A DNA stretch of 64,000 bases from DATFCK01 sp045809745 (GTDB taxonomy: Bacteria; Verrucomicrobiota; Verrucomicrobiia; Chthoniobacterales; UBA10450). Position numbers and translations under genes: made by a program. Each line of letters opens with the position of its first letter. Within the stretch, counting starts at the first letter, position 1. Positions 1 through 8,859 of this stretch are shown in pieces. The notes under the pieces are model-generated. The model was not told the origin of the DNA. It made no database searches and saw nothing but the letters and a program-made list of their open reading frames with translations. The stretch lies in contig JBJMXE010000047.1 in assembly GCA_045809745.1 (NCBI GenBank), forward strand, positions 5,443 to 69,442. The letters are read 5' to 3'.

Positions 1-327
1 CCGCGGATCAGCGTTAGCGCGTCCCCAAGTTCTATTCGGGCGGGAGGCGACGCGTCTTTCGTCATTGCCACATCGCAGCTCTCATCGCAGCCGACGATGG
101 TGCGTTACACTCTCGCCGGAACCGCCCGGATGGGCATCGATTACTCAGTCAGCGGCACAACGGGTGAGGCTGATATTCCAGCCGGCGCCTCTTCGGTTCG
201 AGTCACGCTGCACGCCTTCAACGGCCTAACCGGTAAACGTCCTCGGCGGGCGGCGCTGAAGTTAGTGGCTGGAACAGCCTATCAACTGACTGCATCGAAA
301 AAAGCGGTGGTGACAATCACGCCTTAA
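1..327 (+). CDS. C-terminal end of a Calx-beta-like secreted protein (5' end outside window)
   Basis: The reading frame is open from the first base and ends at a TAA at 325-327, so this is the last ~108 residues of a protein that starts upstream of the window. The visible part has the alternating beta-strand pattern of a Calx-beta-like repeat: a VSASPSSIRAGG start, a GTARMGIDYSVSG turn with the usual G-x-D-Y element, and a final strand KAVVTI. Such domains sit at the C-terminus of large secreted or surface proteins in this phylum. The internal ATG at 97 lies in the middle of the domain and is not a start. The function of the whole protein cannot be told from this piece. Confidence 0.7.
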   Translation, partial: PRISVSASPSSIRAGGDASFVIATSQLSSQPTMVRYTLAGTARMGIDYSVSGTTGEADIPAGASSVRVTLHAFNGLTGKRPRRAALKLVAGTAYQLTASKKAVVTITP

Positions 328-410
328 TTGTCTTTTTAGAGTGATAGGCGAACTGACGGATTAGCGGTATCGTTAGGCCGTTGGCAGTGGATCATGGCCG
401 ACGTTAACAG

Positions 411-430
411 CGGAGGGACGAGCTTGTCTC
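411..430. repeat. 20-bp dispersed repeat, copy 1
   Basis: The 20 bases CGGAGGGACGAGCTTGTCTC are identical to 31205-31224. A diverged relative lies inside the amidohydrolase gene near 35864-35885. This copy is in the 254-bp gap between the Calx-beta fragment and asnS. The arms GGGACGAGC/GCTTGTCTC are weakly self-complementary, as in a small mobile palindromic element. Confidence 0.7.
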
Positions 431-581
431 ATCCCACCGTCTAGAATGTCGGTGTCGAAGGACCTCGCCTACTCCGCGGAAAGGTAGATCTTGCCGATCC
501 GCGGGTGATCCCTCCTGCTTGCCCACAAAACTTCGCTCCAGCGAATCGGAAGCGCGCGCTTTCAGTGCTATTATTGGCGCC

Positions 582-1979
582 ATGACTGATGCAGAACGGC
601 CAATGCCGGTGAAGGAAGCATTGCAGGCAACGGCGCCGATCCCGAAAGTTCGAGTGCAGGGCTGGGTGCGGACTCGCCGCGATTCGAAGGATTTCTCGTT
701 CATCGAGCTGAATGACGGATCGAGTCTGCGAAATCTGCAAATTATCGCCCGGAACAGCCTGCCGAATTATGCGGCCATCCAGCGCCTCAGCACCGGCGCC
801 TCTATAATAGTACAGGGCGAATTGGCGGCTTCACAGGGTAAAGGCCAGCAGTGGGAGGTGATCGCGGCTCAAATCGCGATCATCGGCTCCTCCGATGAGT
901 CTTATCCGCTCCAGAAGAAGGGGCATACACCGGAGTTCCTTCGTGAGATCGCGCATCTGCGTCCGCGTTCGAATCTTTTCGGATCTGTCTTTCGGGTCCG
1001 CAGCAGACTGGCGTTCGCGATTCACCAGTTCTTTCAGGAGCGCGGATTCGTCTACGTGCACACTCCGATCATTACCGGCAGCGATTGTGAAGGAGCCGGC
1101 GAATTGTTTCACGTCACGGCGATCGATCCGAAAAGTCCCCCGCGAACTGCCACCGGCGAAATCGATTACAGCAAAGACTTCTTCGCGCGGCCGACTTACC
1201 TGACGGTTAGCGGTCAACTCGAAGCTGAAGCTTTCGCCCTCGCGTTATCAAAAGTTTACACGTTTGGCCCAACGTTCCGAGCCGAGAACTCCAATACGTC
1301 CCGTCATGCGAACGAATTCTGGATGATCGAACCGGAAATGGCGTTTACCGACCTCAACGGCAACATGGACCTGGCCGAAGCGATCGTGAAGTATCTGATC
1401 CGTGATATCCGCACCCATTGTCCTGAGGAGCTGGGACTGTTCGCGAAATTCGTCGATAAGGAGCTGCTGGATCGACTCGAGTTTGTTGTTGAACGCGAGT
1501 TTCAGCGGATCACATACAGTGACGCCGTGGACCTTCTAAAGAACAGCGGCCAGAAGTTCGAATTCCCGGTTGAGTACGGATTGAATCTCCAATCGGAACA
1601 TGAACGCTGGCTAACGGAGAAGCATTTCAAATGTCCGGTGACGGTCTTCAACTACCCGAAAGAGATAAAACCGTTTTACATGCGGCTGAACGACGATGGC
1701 AAAACCGTTTGCGCGATGGATCTGCTGGTTCCGGGAATCGGCGAGATTGTTGGCGGCAGCCAACGTGAAGAACGCCTGGACGTGCTGGAAGAGAACATGC
1801 GGCGGCACAAAATGGATCCAGCGGATTACAAGTGGTACCTGGATCTGCGGCGTTACGGAACCGCGCCGCATTCCGGTTTCGGCCTGGGGTTCGAGCGGAT
1901 GCTGATGTTTGTTACCGGTGTTTCGAACATTCGCGATGTGATTCCGTTCGCCCGCACACCCGGCAGCGCCGAGTTTTAG
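582..1979 (+). CDS. asnS: asparaginyl-tRNA synthetase
   Basis: Class IIb aminoacyl-tRNA synthetase that charges tRNA-Asn in the cytoplasm. From the ATG at 582 the product is 465 residues, matching the bacterial enzyme. An N-terminal OB-fold (VRVQGWVRTRRDSKDFSF) binds the anticodon. The catalytic core follows, with class II motif 2 FRAENSNTSRH, the Asn-specific GGSQREERLDVL stretch and motif 3 GFGLGFERML near the C-terminus. The frame is open further upstream to a TTG at 519, but those 21 residues have no counterpart in the family, so 582 (or the ATG at 606) is the better start. It stands alone, with no neighbour in the same pathway. Confidence 0.97.
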   Translation: MTDAERPMPVKEALQATAPIPKVRVQGWVRTRRDSKDFSFIELNDGSSLRNLQIIARNSLPNYAAIQRLSTGASIIVQGELAASQGKGQQWEVIAAQIAIIGSSDESYPLQKKGHTPEFLREIAHLRPRSNLFGSVFRVRSRLAFAIHQFFQERGFVYVHTPIITGSDCEGAGELFHVTAIDPKSPPRTATGEIDYSKDFFARPTYLTVSGQLEAEAFALALSKVYTFGPTFRAENSNTSRHANEFWMIEPEMAFTDLNGNMDLAEAIVKYLIRDIRTHCPEELGLFAKFVDKELLDRLEFVVEREFQRITYSDAVDLLKNSGQKFEFPVEYGLNLQSEHERWLTEKHFKCPVTVFNYPKEIKPFYMRLNDDGKTVCAMDLLVPGIGEIVGGSQREERLDVLEENMRRHKMDPADYKWYLDLRRYGTAPHSGFGLGFERMLMFVTGVSNIRDVIPFARTPGSAEF

Positions 1980-2385
1980 TTCGCCGGCTGGATTTTTGGG
2001 GCGTCTGTGGCAGAGGCGTCTGAATCGCGCATCGCCGCAATACGCCGGTGCCGGTCAACTCAGCCCGACGAGCCCACTCGCAAAAAGGTTGTCATCCTGA
2101 GCGCAATCCACGGACCCCTCCTACTTGGGTGAGGCCTTCCGCATTTGAGAGGCCCCTCGACTGCGCTCGGGATGACATAGCTGTTGGGTGAACTTGCGTT
2201 AGGCTCGCGGTTTGACCTCCGGTGTGTCATGCATCGAAAAACATCGGACATCTGTCTCAGCCGCTGAATTCACCTGCGCAAAGCGCCGTTGGCCAGTAAC
2301 GCGGATATTGTTGTAGGCGTCGTCAGACGCCTTTGGATTAGTGGCCGTCTCGCAGAGACAGCCCACAACTTTTCGTGAATTTCCG
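1980..2385. other. 406-bp gene-free gap rich in palindromes
   Basis: No coding region is supported between asnS and the convergent flavoenzyme gene. The gap holds a ~90-bp inverted repeat (2090-2182) and two small hairpins, 2315-2332 (AGGCGTC/GACGCCT, loop GTCA) and about 2343-2363 (GGCCGTCTC/GAGACAGCC). Either hairpin could help end transcription between the two convergent genes, but neither has a clear T-run. Confidence 0.6.
2090..2182. repeat. ~90-bp dispersed inverted repeat, copy 1 of 3
   Basis: The outer arms GTCATCCTGAGCGCAATCCA and (reverse-complemented) GTCATCCCGAGCGCAGTCGA face each other around a centre containing TACTTGGGTGAGGCCT. The element ends in GGGATGACATAGCT. The same ends, AGCTATGTCATCCC, occur at 13479-13573 and 31319-31422. 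All three copies are intergenic. It resembles a non-autonomous palindromic element (REP/MITE-like), and no transposase is seen. Confidence 0.75.
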
Positions 2386-3354
2386 TTAGGCCAGTGCCAT
2401 TTTTACCACTTCCTCCGCACATCCCCATGACAGGGTGAACCCCGCTCCTCCATGTCCGTAGTTGTGGATCACGGTGCGGCCACCTAACTGGTCTCGCTCC
2501 AGCCGAATACCGGATTTTCGGAACGGCCGTAAGCCCACCCGTTCCGCCACAACCCTGGGTGGCGCGATGCCGAGGACCCGGGAGCATTCGGTCAGAATCG
2601 CCTGTGTGGTCTTTGAATCGGGATCCCGGCTGTCGCTCACGTCATTCGTGCCGCCAAACAGGCAATCGTTAGTCCGAGGAATGACGTACATCAAAGGTGC
2701 GTCATCGCACACGCTGGCGGAATCGAGCTTGAGCTTGGGAACGATCACGACCTGTCCACGGTGCGGTTCCAGATCCTCGTCTCCAACCAGAGATCGCGCC
2801 CCGATTCCCGCGCAATTCACGATCAGCGAAAACTTGGAATCGATTTCTGCCAGGTTTTCCAGATGCGCGTGCGGACCAAACTTCCCGCCGGCGCCCCGGA
2901 ATCGATCCGCCAGGTAGTTGAGATAAATCGTGGTATCGATGAGTGGAACTTCCAGGGTAAATCCGCCGGCGAACATCTTCGCCCGCTGCGGGTGTGAGCT
3001 GGCCACCAGACCGCGGTCTGCGATTTCGATCAAAGAGGCTCCGAGTGCCGCCGCCCACGACGGGATCGATACTGTTCCGGTGCGACAGAAAGTGCGCAGC
3101 TCCATCATCGAGACGCCGCTGTCCTGGTTAGAGCACAGTGTTTGGAAGGTGTGATAGCTTTTCAGCGCCCACCGAAGCGCAGCATCCAACGGCTCGACGT
3201 CATACGGATACCAGATCGCTCCGGCCGCAGCCGACGTCGTTTGGTTGCCGGTTTCCCTGGCGAGAATCGTGATCGGATATCCCCGTTCGGCCAAAAGAAT
3301 TGCACTGGTAAGCCCGGATACCCCTGCTCCGATCACCGCGACCTGTGGCTCCAT
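2386..3354 (-). CDS. D-amino-acid oxidase family FAD-dependent oxidoreductase
   Basis: 322 residues, close to the 340-350 of D-amino-acid oxidases (DAAO). The N-terminus has the dinucleotide-binding motif VAVIGAGVSGLTSA. A central NCAGIGARSLVGD segment matches the FAD-contacting region, and the C-terminus carries the family signature GLRPFR...IRLE followed by HNYGHGGAGFTLSWG. DAAO oxidatively deaminates D-amino acids to 2-oxo acids, ammonia and hydrogen peroxide. D-aspartate or glycine as substrate cannot be excluded from sequence. No signal peptide is apparent, so it is probably cytoplasmic. It is divergent from mqnC, with 117 bp between the two starts. Confidence 0.88.
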   Translation of the reverse strand: MEPQVAVIGAGVSGLTSAILLAERGYPITILARETGNQTTSAAAGAIWYPYDVEPLDAALRWALKSYHTFQTLCSNQDSGVSMMELRTFCRTGTVSIPSWAAALGASLIEIADRGLVASSHPQRAKMFAGGFTLEVPLIDTTIYLNYLADRFRGAGGKFGPHAHLENLAEIDSKFSLIVNCAGIGARSLVGDEDLEPHRGQVVIVPKLKLDSASVCDDAPLMYVIPRTNDCLFGGTNDVSDSRDPDSKTTQAILTECSRVLGIAPPRVVAERVGLRPFRKSGIRLERDQLGGRTVIHNYGHGGAGFTLSWGCAEEVVKMALA

Positions 3355-3471
3355 CGGTTCAGGCTACAGTCCACACGGCTCCTGTCGAACCGATGCGAGA
3401 TGGCGCCGCATTTCAAGGAATCTGCCGCCAGGCACTCGAAACTCGGGCCGGATTGCGGTAAGGTTTCGGCG

Positions 3472-4563
3472 ATGGTCTGGATCAAAGGCGACGCGGTCAG
3501 CGAGAAGGTGCTTGGCCGCGAACGCATATCACCCGCTGAAGCGCTGGAACTGTATCGGCTGCCGCTGGAGGATCTCGGGGTTTTGGCCAACGCCCGGCGG
3601 GATCAGGCCAAAAGCTCAAGCTACGATGGCCGTGGCTGCGAAATCGTGACCTACATCGTCGATCGCAACATCAATTACACCAACGTCTGCAACGTCTATT
3701 GCAAGTTCTGCGCTTTCTATCGAACCGAGCGGGACAGCGATCATTACGTCCTCTCGTTCGAGCAGATCGATCAAAAGCTGGACGAACTTTCGGCCGTGGG
3801 CGGGGTTCAAATTCTGATGCAGGGCGGTCACCATCCCAAACTCCCGCTGCAATGGTATCTCGATCTTCTCCAGCACATTCGAGAAAAGTACCCACACATC
3901 AACATTCACGGATTCAGTCCGCCGGAGTTCCAACATTTCGCCGAAACATTTCAGATGCCGCTGCGCGAAGTGATCTCGCAATTCAAGGAAGCGGGACTTG
4001 GTTCCATTCCCGGCGGTGGCGGCGAGATTCTGGTCGACCGTGTGCGCGAGCGAATCTCACCGTTGAAATGCAATTCCGACGAATGGCTCGAAGTGATGCA
4101 GATCGCTCATGAAGTCGGACTGAAATCCAGCGCAACCATGATGTTCGGTCACGTCGAAACCATTGAGGACCGGATCGAACATCTTTCACGGATTCGCGAT
4201 CAACAGGATCGAAGCGGCGGCTTCACGGCGTTCATTTGCTGGACGTTTCAGCCGCAGCACACGGTGTTGAAAGTGAAACAGCCGACCGGCGTCGTCGAGT
4301 ATCTGCGGATGCAGGCGCTTGCCCGGATCTTTCTGGACAACATTTCTAACATCCAAAGTTCCTGGGTGACACAGGGTCCCGGGATCGGTCAGGTCGCGTT
4401 AAAGTACGGCGCTAACGACTTCGGGTCGGTCATGATGGAAGAGAACGTCGTCAGCAGCGCAGGTACAACTTTCCGATTAAACGCAGAGGCGATCGAAAAT
4501 CTCATTCGCGATGCTGGATATGAGCCGCGGCGGCGGAACAACTGGTACCAACTGTTGAAGTAA
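3472..4563 (+). CDS. mqnC: cyclic dehypoxanthinyl futalosine synthase (radical SAM)
   Basis: Radical SAM enzyme of the futalosine route to menaquinone that closes the spiro ring of cyclic dehypoxanthinyl futalosine. From the ATG at 3472 it is 363 residues, the normal size for MqnC. The iron-sulfur motif is CNVYCKFC at about residues 75-82. GGVQILMQGGHHP, the SIPGGGGEIL glycine patch, and an IQSSWVTQGPGIGQVAL segment follow, all typical of MqnC. An upstream extension to 3142 runs antisense through the flavoenzyme gene and is not credible. Other mqn genes are absent here. The gene fits a menaquinone-based chain that could feed the alternative complex III encoded at 37-46 kb. Confidence 0.95.
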   Translation: MVWIKGDAVSEKVLGRERISPAEALELYRLPLEDLGVLANARRDQAKSSSYDGRGCEIVTYIVDRNINYTNVCNVYCKFCAFYRTERDSDHYVLSFEQIDQKLDELSAVGGVQILMQGGHHPKLPLQWYLDLLQHIREKYPHINIHGFSPPEFQHFAETFQMPLREVISQFKEAGLGSIPGGGGEILVDRVRERISPLKCNSDEWLEVMQIAHEVGLKSSATMMFGHVETIEDRIEHLSRIRDQQDRSGGFTAFICWTFQPQHTVLKVKQPTGVVEYLRMQALARIFLDNISNIQSSWVTQGPGIGQVALKYGANDFGSVMMEENVVSSAGTTFRLNAEAIENLIRDAGYEPRRRNNWYQLLK

Positions 4564-4656
4564 ATGCCTGATTTCGAGGGATCTAGACAGGGAGGGCAAC
4601 TGATGCTACAAAATCCCGCCTTGACGATTGCCCGGTTATTACCCATATAGCCGCCT

Positions 4657-4682
4657 GTCCCGCGTGGCTTAGCCCGCGGGAC
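4657..4682. repeat. 8-bp-stem hairpin upstream of bamA
   Basis: GTCCCGCG (4657-4664) and CGCGGGAC (4675-4682) form a perfect stem with a 10-base loop in the 142-bp mqnC-bamA gap, 24 bp before the bamA start. It could be a terminator without a T-run, a regulatory hairpin or one more copy of the GC-rich palindromes seen elsewhere (compare the 16-bp palindrome at 31354-31369). Confidence 0.5.
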
Positions 4683-4705
4683 GCGCCATCTAGAATTACC
4701 TAGCT

Positions 4706-7093
4706 ATGAGATATTTTTCTGGAATGAGCGGCGGCCGGTTTGTCGCTGTCGCTCTTGTCTGCATTGCGGCGCTTTGCGGAGCGATTTTGCCGGCCCACGC
4801 TCAACAACAGGCGGTGCCGCAGGGTCCGCCGATTGTGAAGGCGATCGACGTGGAATATTCCGGACCCGCTACGGTCTCGAAGGAACGCATTCTGGCGCAG
4901 TTACGAACCGCTGTCGGACAGCCTTATTCAGATGAAGTCGTCGAAGCGGATATTCGACAACTCTATTCGTTGGGCGTGATCAAGAACGTCCGCATCTTTG
5001 CTCAGAACGAGGGTACCGGCGTCAAAGTGATTGTGGCCGTGCAGACCCGGTCAGTCGTGCGGGAAATTGAAATTGACGGCGCGGAACGGGTTGGTGCCAA
5101 GCGTCTCCGTAAAGAGCTGGAGATTAAAATGAATCAGCCGGCTAACGAGGAAGCGCTTGAAAAGGGCCGGCAGAAGATGATCGATGTCTATCGGTCGAAA
5201 GGGTTCAACGACGTCAGTATCCAATATCGGGTTGACCCGATCGACGAATCGCGCGGCATCTCGCGAATAGTGTTCACGGTCAATGAAGGCGTACAGGCCG
5301 CCGTGAAAAGCATCAAGTTCGAAGGCAACCAGCACTTCAGCGATAGCGTCCTGCGTAAGCAGATGAAAACAAAGCGTCAGACGCCCATAGCGCTTCTCGA
5401 TAAGTCAGGCCGGCTCGATGAAGTGCAGCTCCAGCAGGATCTCGACAGTATTAAGGAGTTTTACCAAAACAACGGCTACATCGATGCCGAGGTAAAAGAT
5501 GTCCGCAAAGAACACGGAACTAAATCGATGGCGTTGACGATCGCCGTCAATGAAGGGATTCAGTATCACGTCGGGCGCTTGTCCATTACCGGCGAGAAGG
5601 TTTCCACGGAAGAGAAGATTCGGGCACTGCTGAAGATGAAGGAGGGCGACGTTTATTCGCCCAAGCAACTTCATGATGATGCCAAAGCGGTGGCCGACGG
5701 CTACGGGGCGGGCGGATTTGTGGATCTGGTGATCACGCCCGAGGGCGTGCCTGCCGGCCAGGGGTTGATCAACCTTCACTATAAGGTTGAGGAGGGCGCG
5801 CGTTCGTTCGTCGAGCGAATCAACATTGTCGGAAACACCCGGACCAAGGACAAGGTGCTGCGTCGTGAGGTGCTGGTCTCTCCGGGAGACGTCTACAACA
5901 CCGTTCGGGTCGATGTTTCGAAGAAGCGTCTGGAGAACCTCGGATACTTTGCAAACGTGGAAACTTATCCCGAGGATAGCGGAGTTCCCGGTCGAAAAGA
6001 CCTAACGATTCAGGTGCAGGAAAAGCGAACCGGCTCGCTCAGTTTCGGTGGCGGCTTTAGCACCATTGATTCGCTGCTGTTCTTTGTCGAATTGCAGCAG
6101 GGTAATTTCGATATCACGAATTGGCCGGGCCTAACCGGTGGCGGTCAGAAGTTTCGTCTGCGACTGCAGGCCGGCACGCAGCGAAAAGACATCATTTTAG
6201 CTCTGACCGAACCTTACTTTCTTGATCGCCGGATTTCGCTCGGCGGGCAGGCATTTTTCAGTGAAGCCGATTACCTGAGTTCGGTGTACAACCAGCGCGA
6301 TTACGGTTTCTCCATTGAAACTCGCAAGCCGCTGACCCCTTTCATGTACGCCACGCTGAATTACCGGCTCGAAAATATCGACATCTACGACGTTGCTGCT
6401 GGTACGTCTCCGGAGATCACGGCGGAACAAGGTACAAACAGCAAGAGCCAGATCGGCGGTAGCCTGGTGTGGGATCATCGGGACAGTCCGCTGCTGACCC
6501 GCACCGGCCAGCGAATCTCGATTACCCCGTACATAGCCGGCGGTTTCCTTGGCGGCGACACGCAGACTTACGGATGGGACGTAGAAGGGTCGCAGTTCTT
6601 TCATCTGCCAAAGGATTTGATTTTCTTTATCAATGCGGAGGCGGCGGTGGTGGATGTGTGGGGCGGTGAGTCCCAGACGCGGCTGGTGCCGGCGAACAAT
6701 GGCACCACCACGATCCGGGTTCCGAGCGTTCCAATTTACGACCGCCTTTATCTCGGCGGCTCCAACAACCTCCGCGGGTTTGCATTTCGCGACGTTGGTC
6801 CACGAGATAAAAACGGTGAACCCCTGGGCGGCCAAAGCATGGCGCGCATTACGGGCGAATTGAGCTTTCCGATCATCAAGAACGTCCGCGGCGCAATGTT
6901 CTACGACACCGGTATCCTGAACGTCTCGCCTTACGATTGGAACACGGACCAGCATTTTGCGTCCGACGCCGGACTTGGCTTGCGTCTGGACTTGCCAATT
7001 GGTCCATTGCGCATTGATTACGGTATTCCGATTCAGAAAGATGGCCGAGGGAACCAGGGGCACATCAACTTCAACGTAGGCTATCAATTTTGA
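4706..7093 (+). CDS. bamA: outer membrane protein assembly factor BamA (Omp85)
   Basis: Core of the BAM machinery that folds and inserts beta-barrel proteins into the outer membrane. 795 residues, as usual for BamA. A signal peptide ends at about LPAHAQQ (residue ~33). It is followed by five POTRA domains (roughly 40-425), with repeated 'EIDGAERVGAKRLRKELE' and 'INIVGNTRTKDKVLRREV' style starts. The barrel carries the surface-antigen motif YLGGSNNLRGFAFRDVGP (about 690-707) and ends in NVGYQF with a terminal phenylalanine, the C-terminal barrel signal. The skp-like gene follows 67 bp later and ends in a strong terminator, so the two are likely one unit. It shows that the cell has a Gram-negative outer membrane. 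Confidence 0.96.
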   Translation: MRYFSGMSGGRFVAVALVCIAALCGAILPAHAQQQAVPQGPPIVKAIDVEYSGPATVSKERILAQLRTAVGQPYSDEVVEADIRQLYSLGVIKNVRIFAQNEGTGVKVIVAVQTRSVVREIEIDGAERVGAKRLRKELEIKMNQPANEEALEKGRQKMIDVYRSKGFNDVSIQYRVDPIDESRGISRIVFTVNEGVQAAVKSIKFEGNQHFSDSVLRKQMKTKRQTPIALLDKSGRLDEVQLQQDLDSIKEFYQNNGYIDAEVKDVRKEHGTKSMALTIAVNEGIQYHVGRLSITGEKVSTEEKIRALLKMKEGDVYSPKQLHDDAKAVADGYGAGGFVDLVITPEGVPAGQGLINLHYKVEEGARSFVERINIVGNTRTKDKVLRREVLVSPGDVYNTVRVDVSKKRLENLGYFANVETYPEDSGVPGRKDLTIQVQEKRTGSLSFGGGFSTIDSLLFFVELQQGNFDITNWPGLTGGGQKFRLRLQAGTQRKDIILALTEPYFLDRRISLGGQAFFSEADYLSSVYNQRDYGFSIETRKPLTPFMYATLNYRLENIDIYDVAAGTSPEITAEQGTNSKSQIGGSLVWDHRDSPLLTRTGQRISITPYIAGGFLGGDTQTYGWDVEGSQFFHLPKDLIFFINAEAAVVDVWGGESQTRLVPANNGTTTIRVPSVPIYDRLYLGGSNNLRGFAFRDVGPRDKNGEPLGGQSMARITGELSFPIIKNVRGAMFYDTGILNVSPYDWNTDQHFASDAGLGLRLDLPIGPLRIDYGIPIQKDGRGNQGHINFNVGYQF

Positions 7094-7160
7094 ACGGACC
7101 GTTAACGAACGCGGTCTAAACGCCGTTCAACCTACCCACATTCCGTCTGCTTATCTGCTT

Positions 7161-7805
7161 ATGAAAAAGATCCTAATTACTGTGCTCGGTCTTACGCTCG
7201 CGCTGCCACTCGCCAGCTACGGTCAGGGCAAAATCGCCACCGTCGATATGAGTCGGGCGTTCAAGGAATACAACAAGACCAAGGACGCTGAGACGAAGAT
7301 TAACGACGCCAAGAATGCCGCGAAGAAGGAGTACGATGATCGCGCCGACGCCTACAAGAAGGCGCTGGATGAGATCAACAATCTCAATAAGCAGCTCGAT
7401 TCCTCCGCTCTGAGCGCCGATGCCAAGACCAAACTGGCCAAGGATCGGGACGATAAAATCGCCAACATCAAAAACATGGAGCGGGAGATTAATGAGTTCC
7501 GTCAGACCCGCGAACGCCAACTGCAGGAACAGGCTCTCCGGATGCGCGAGGGTATCGTAAAAGAGATCACCGACGTGGTTATGGAGCGAGTGAAGACCAA
7601 CAACATCGATTTCGTATTCGATCGCTCAGGTATGAGTCTGAATGGTGTGCCGCTGTTGATGTATGCCAAGGAAAACGTCGACTTCACCAACGATGTGGTC
7701 ACTGCTTTGAACAGGCCCGGCCGGGCAACGGCCAGTACCAATGCTGAGAAACCAGCTACGGCACCTGCCTCGTCGGCCGGCAAAGCTGCGAGTCCGCGCC
7801 CTTAA
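7161..7805 (+). CDS. OmpH/Skp family periplasmic chaperone
   Basis: 214 residues with a cleavable signal peptide (MKKILITVLGLTLALPLASYG). A long charged coiled coil of about residues 40-135 holds most of the protein, as in Skp, and the beta part includes FDRSGMSLNGVPLLMYAKENVDFT. The Ala/Pro/Ser tail (about 190-214) is extra compared with E. coli Skp. Skp trimers carry unfolded outer membrane proteins to BamA, and the gene directly follows bamA, the usual arrangement. A Rho-independent terminator begins 18 bp after its stop codon. Confidence 0.9.
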   Translation: MKKILITVLGLTLALPLASYGQGKIATVDMSRAFKEYNKTKDAETKINDAKNAAKKEYDDRADAYKKALDEINNLNKQLDSSALSADAKTKLAKDRDDKIANIKNMEREINEFRQTRERQLQEQALRMREGIVKEITDVVMERVKTNNIDFVFDRSGMSLNGVPLLMYAKENVDFTNDVVTALNRPGRATASTNAEKPATAPASSAGKAASPRP

Positions 7806-7822
7806 GTTTCAACAAAGTAAGG

Positions 7823-7858
7823 AAACACACGCGGGCAAAACCCGCGTGTGTTTTTTTT
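7823..7858 (+). terminator. Rho-independent terminator of bamA-skp
   Basis: A 13-bp perfect stem (AAACACACGCGGG at 7823-7835 with CCCGCGTGTGTTT at 7841-7853, loop CAAAA) runs into eight Ts (7851-7858). It is the strongest terminator in the window. Confidence 0.95.
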
Positions 7859-7896
7859 CGTACAGGGCCAGAGCGATTCGTTAGGGTGATATTGCA

Positions 7897-8745
7897 ATGA
7901 AATCGGTCGCAAACACACTTCGACATCTGGTCACGCGTGATGCTCTGGGGTGGATGAGTTCGGTTGCATTCCTATTTTTAGTTGCAACCGACATGCAGGC
8001 GGCGGCCGAATGGCAGACTACCTTGACTAACGATCCTCCGGGCAATTTTGCTTCTCTCCGGCCTCTTCACGCGTCTTATGTTTTCGGCTGGAGCGGGTTT
8101 ACTGCCGCCACCGCCGAGATTCAGTTCTCCAGGCTCGCTCCGGACCGATGTCAGCTTCAGGGAACGGGCCACACGATCGGTCTCGCCAGAACACTCTGGC
8201 CGTATGACGTCAATTACCGCGCATTAGCGAACCGTTCGACCCTGCACCCGATCGAATCGCAGCAAATCGATGTCTTCCGGTCGAAGAAGATCACCACCAA
8301 CCTGACGTTCAACGCGTCAGGCGTGCGCCGGTTGCGCTTAGAAGTGCCGCCGCACGGCCCGGCCAAGCCGAAAGATTTTTCGTTTCCCGACTTGTACGAT
8401 CTCCAGGCCGCTGGCCTATATCTCCGCAGTCAGCCGTTACAACAGCGAAGCTCTTATCGAGTGGTGGTTTACCCGGCGACTAACGCCTACGTCGCGATCG
8501 GCACAGTCATCGGGCGAGAGAAAGTGGAGGTCCGGGCGGGAAGCTACAATGCGATCAAACTCGATCTTCAGTTGAAACGCGTTGGAAAGGATATGCAGCT
8601 GGAGCCCCACCGGAAATTTCGCCGTGCGACGATTTGGATTTCCGATGATTCAGACAGGATAATCTTACGCGCAGAAGCGCAGGTGTTCATCGGCACCGTC
8701 TTCGCCGAGTTGCAATCCGTGCGGTTCGATGCCAATCAGGAATAA
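7897..8745 (+). CDS. DUF3108 domain periplasmic protein
   Basis: 282 residues with an N-terminal hydrophobic segment (about residues 19-36) that looks like a signal peptide ending near MQAAA. The rest matches the beta-rich DUF3108 pattern: YVFGWSGFTAATAEIQFS at the start of the domain, a VFRSKKITTNLTFN strand pair, and near the C-terminus the typical VEVRAGSYNAIKLDL and RRATIWISDDSDRIILR strands. DUF3108 proteins are predicted periplasmic or outer-membrane-associated beta-sandwich proteins of unknown role. The gene lies just after the skp terminator and has its own start region. The family call is from motif memory. Confidence 0.75.
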   Translation: MKSVANTLRHLVTRDALGWMSSVAFLFLVATDMQAAAEWQTTLTNDPPGNFASLRPLHASYVFGWSGFTAATAEIQFSRLAPDRCQLQGTGHTIGLARTLWPYDVNYRALANRSTLHPIESQQIDVFRSKKITTNLTFNASGVRRLRLEVPPHGPAKPKDFSFPDLYDLQAAGLYLRSQPLQQRSSYRVVVYPATNAYVAIGTVIGREKVEVRAGSYNAIKLDLQLKRVGKDMQLEPHRKFRRATIWISDDSDRIILRAEAQVFIGTVFAELQSVRFDANQE

Positions 8746-8859
8746 GGGCTGGCAGACACACCCAGCGCCTAAATTCAGCAAATCCGCGTTGAGCGTTCGG
8801 CGTTGTCTACGTCTGCGACTCAAGCGGCCGCGAAAATTGCCCTAACCGTCGACCGGCTA

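Noticed and set aside
3142..3471. Upstream extension of mqnC by 110 residues
   Set aside because: It runs antisense through the start of the flavoenzyme gene and has no MqnC-like residues; the ATG at 3472 gives the normal length.
6197..7087. 296-residue minus-strand reading frame
   Set aside because: It is the complement of the bamA barrel region, has no recognisable motif and lies wholly inside a certain gene.
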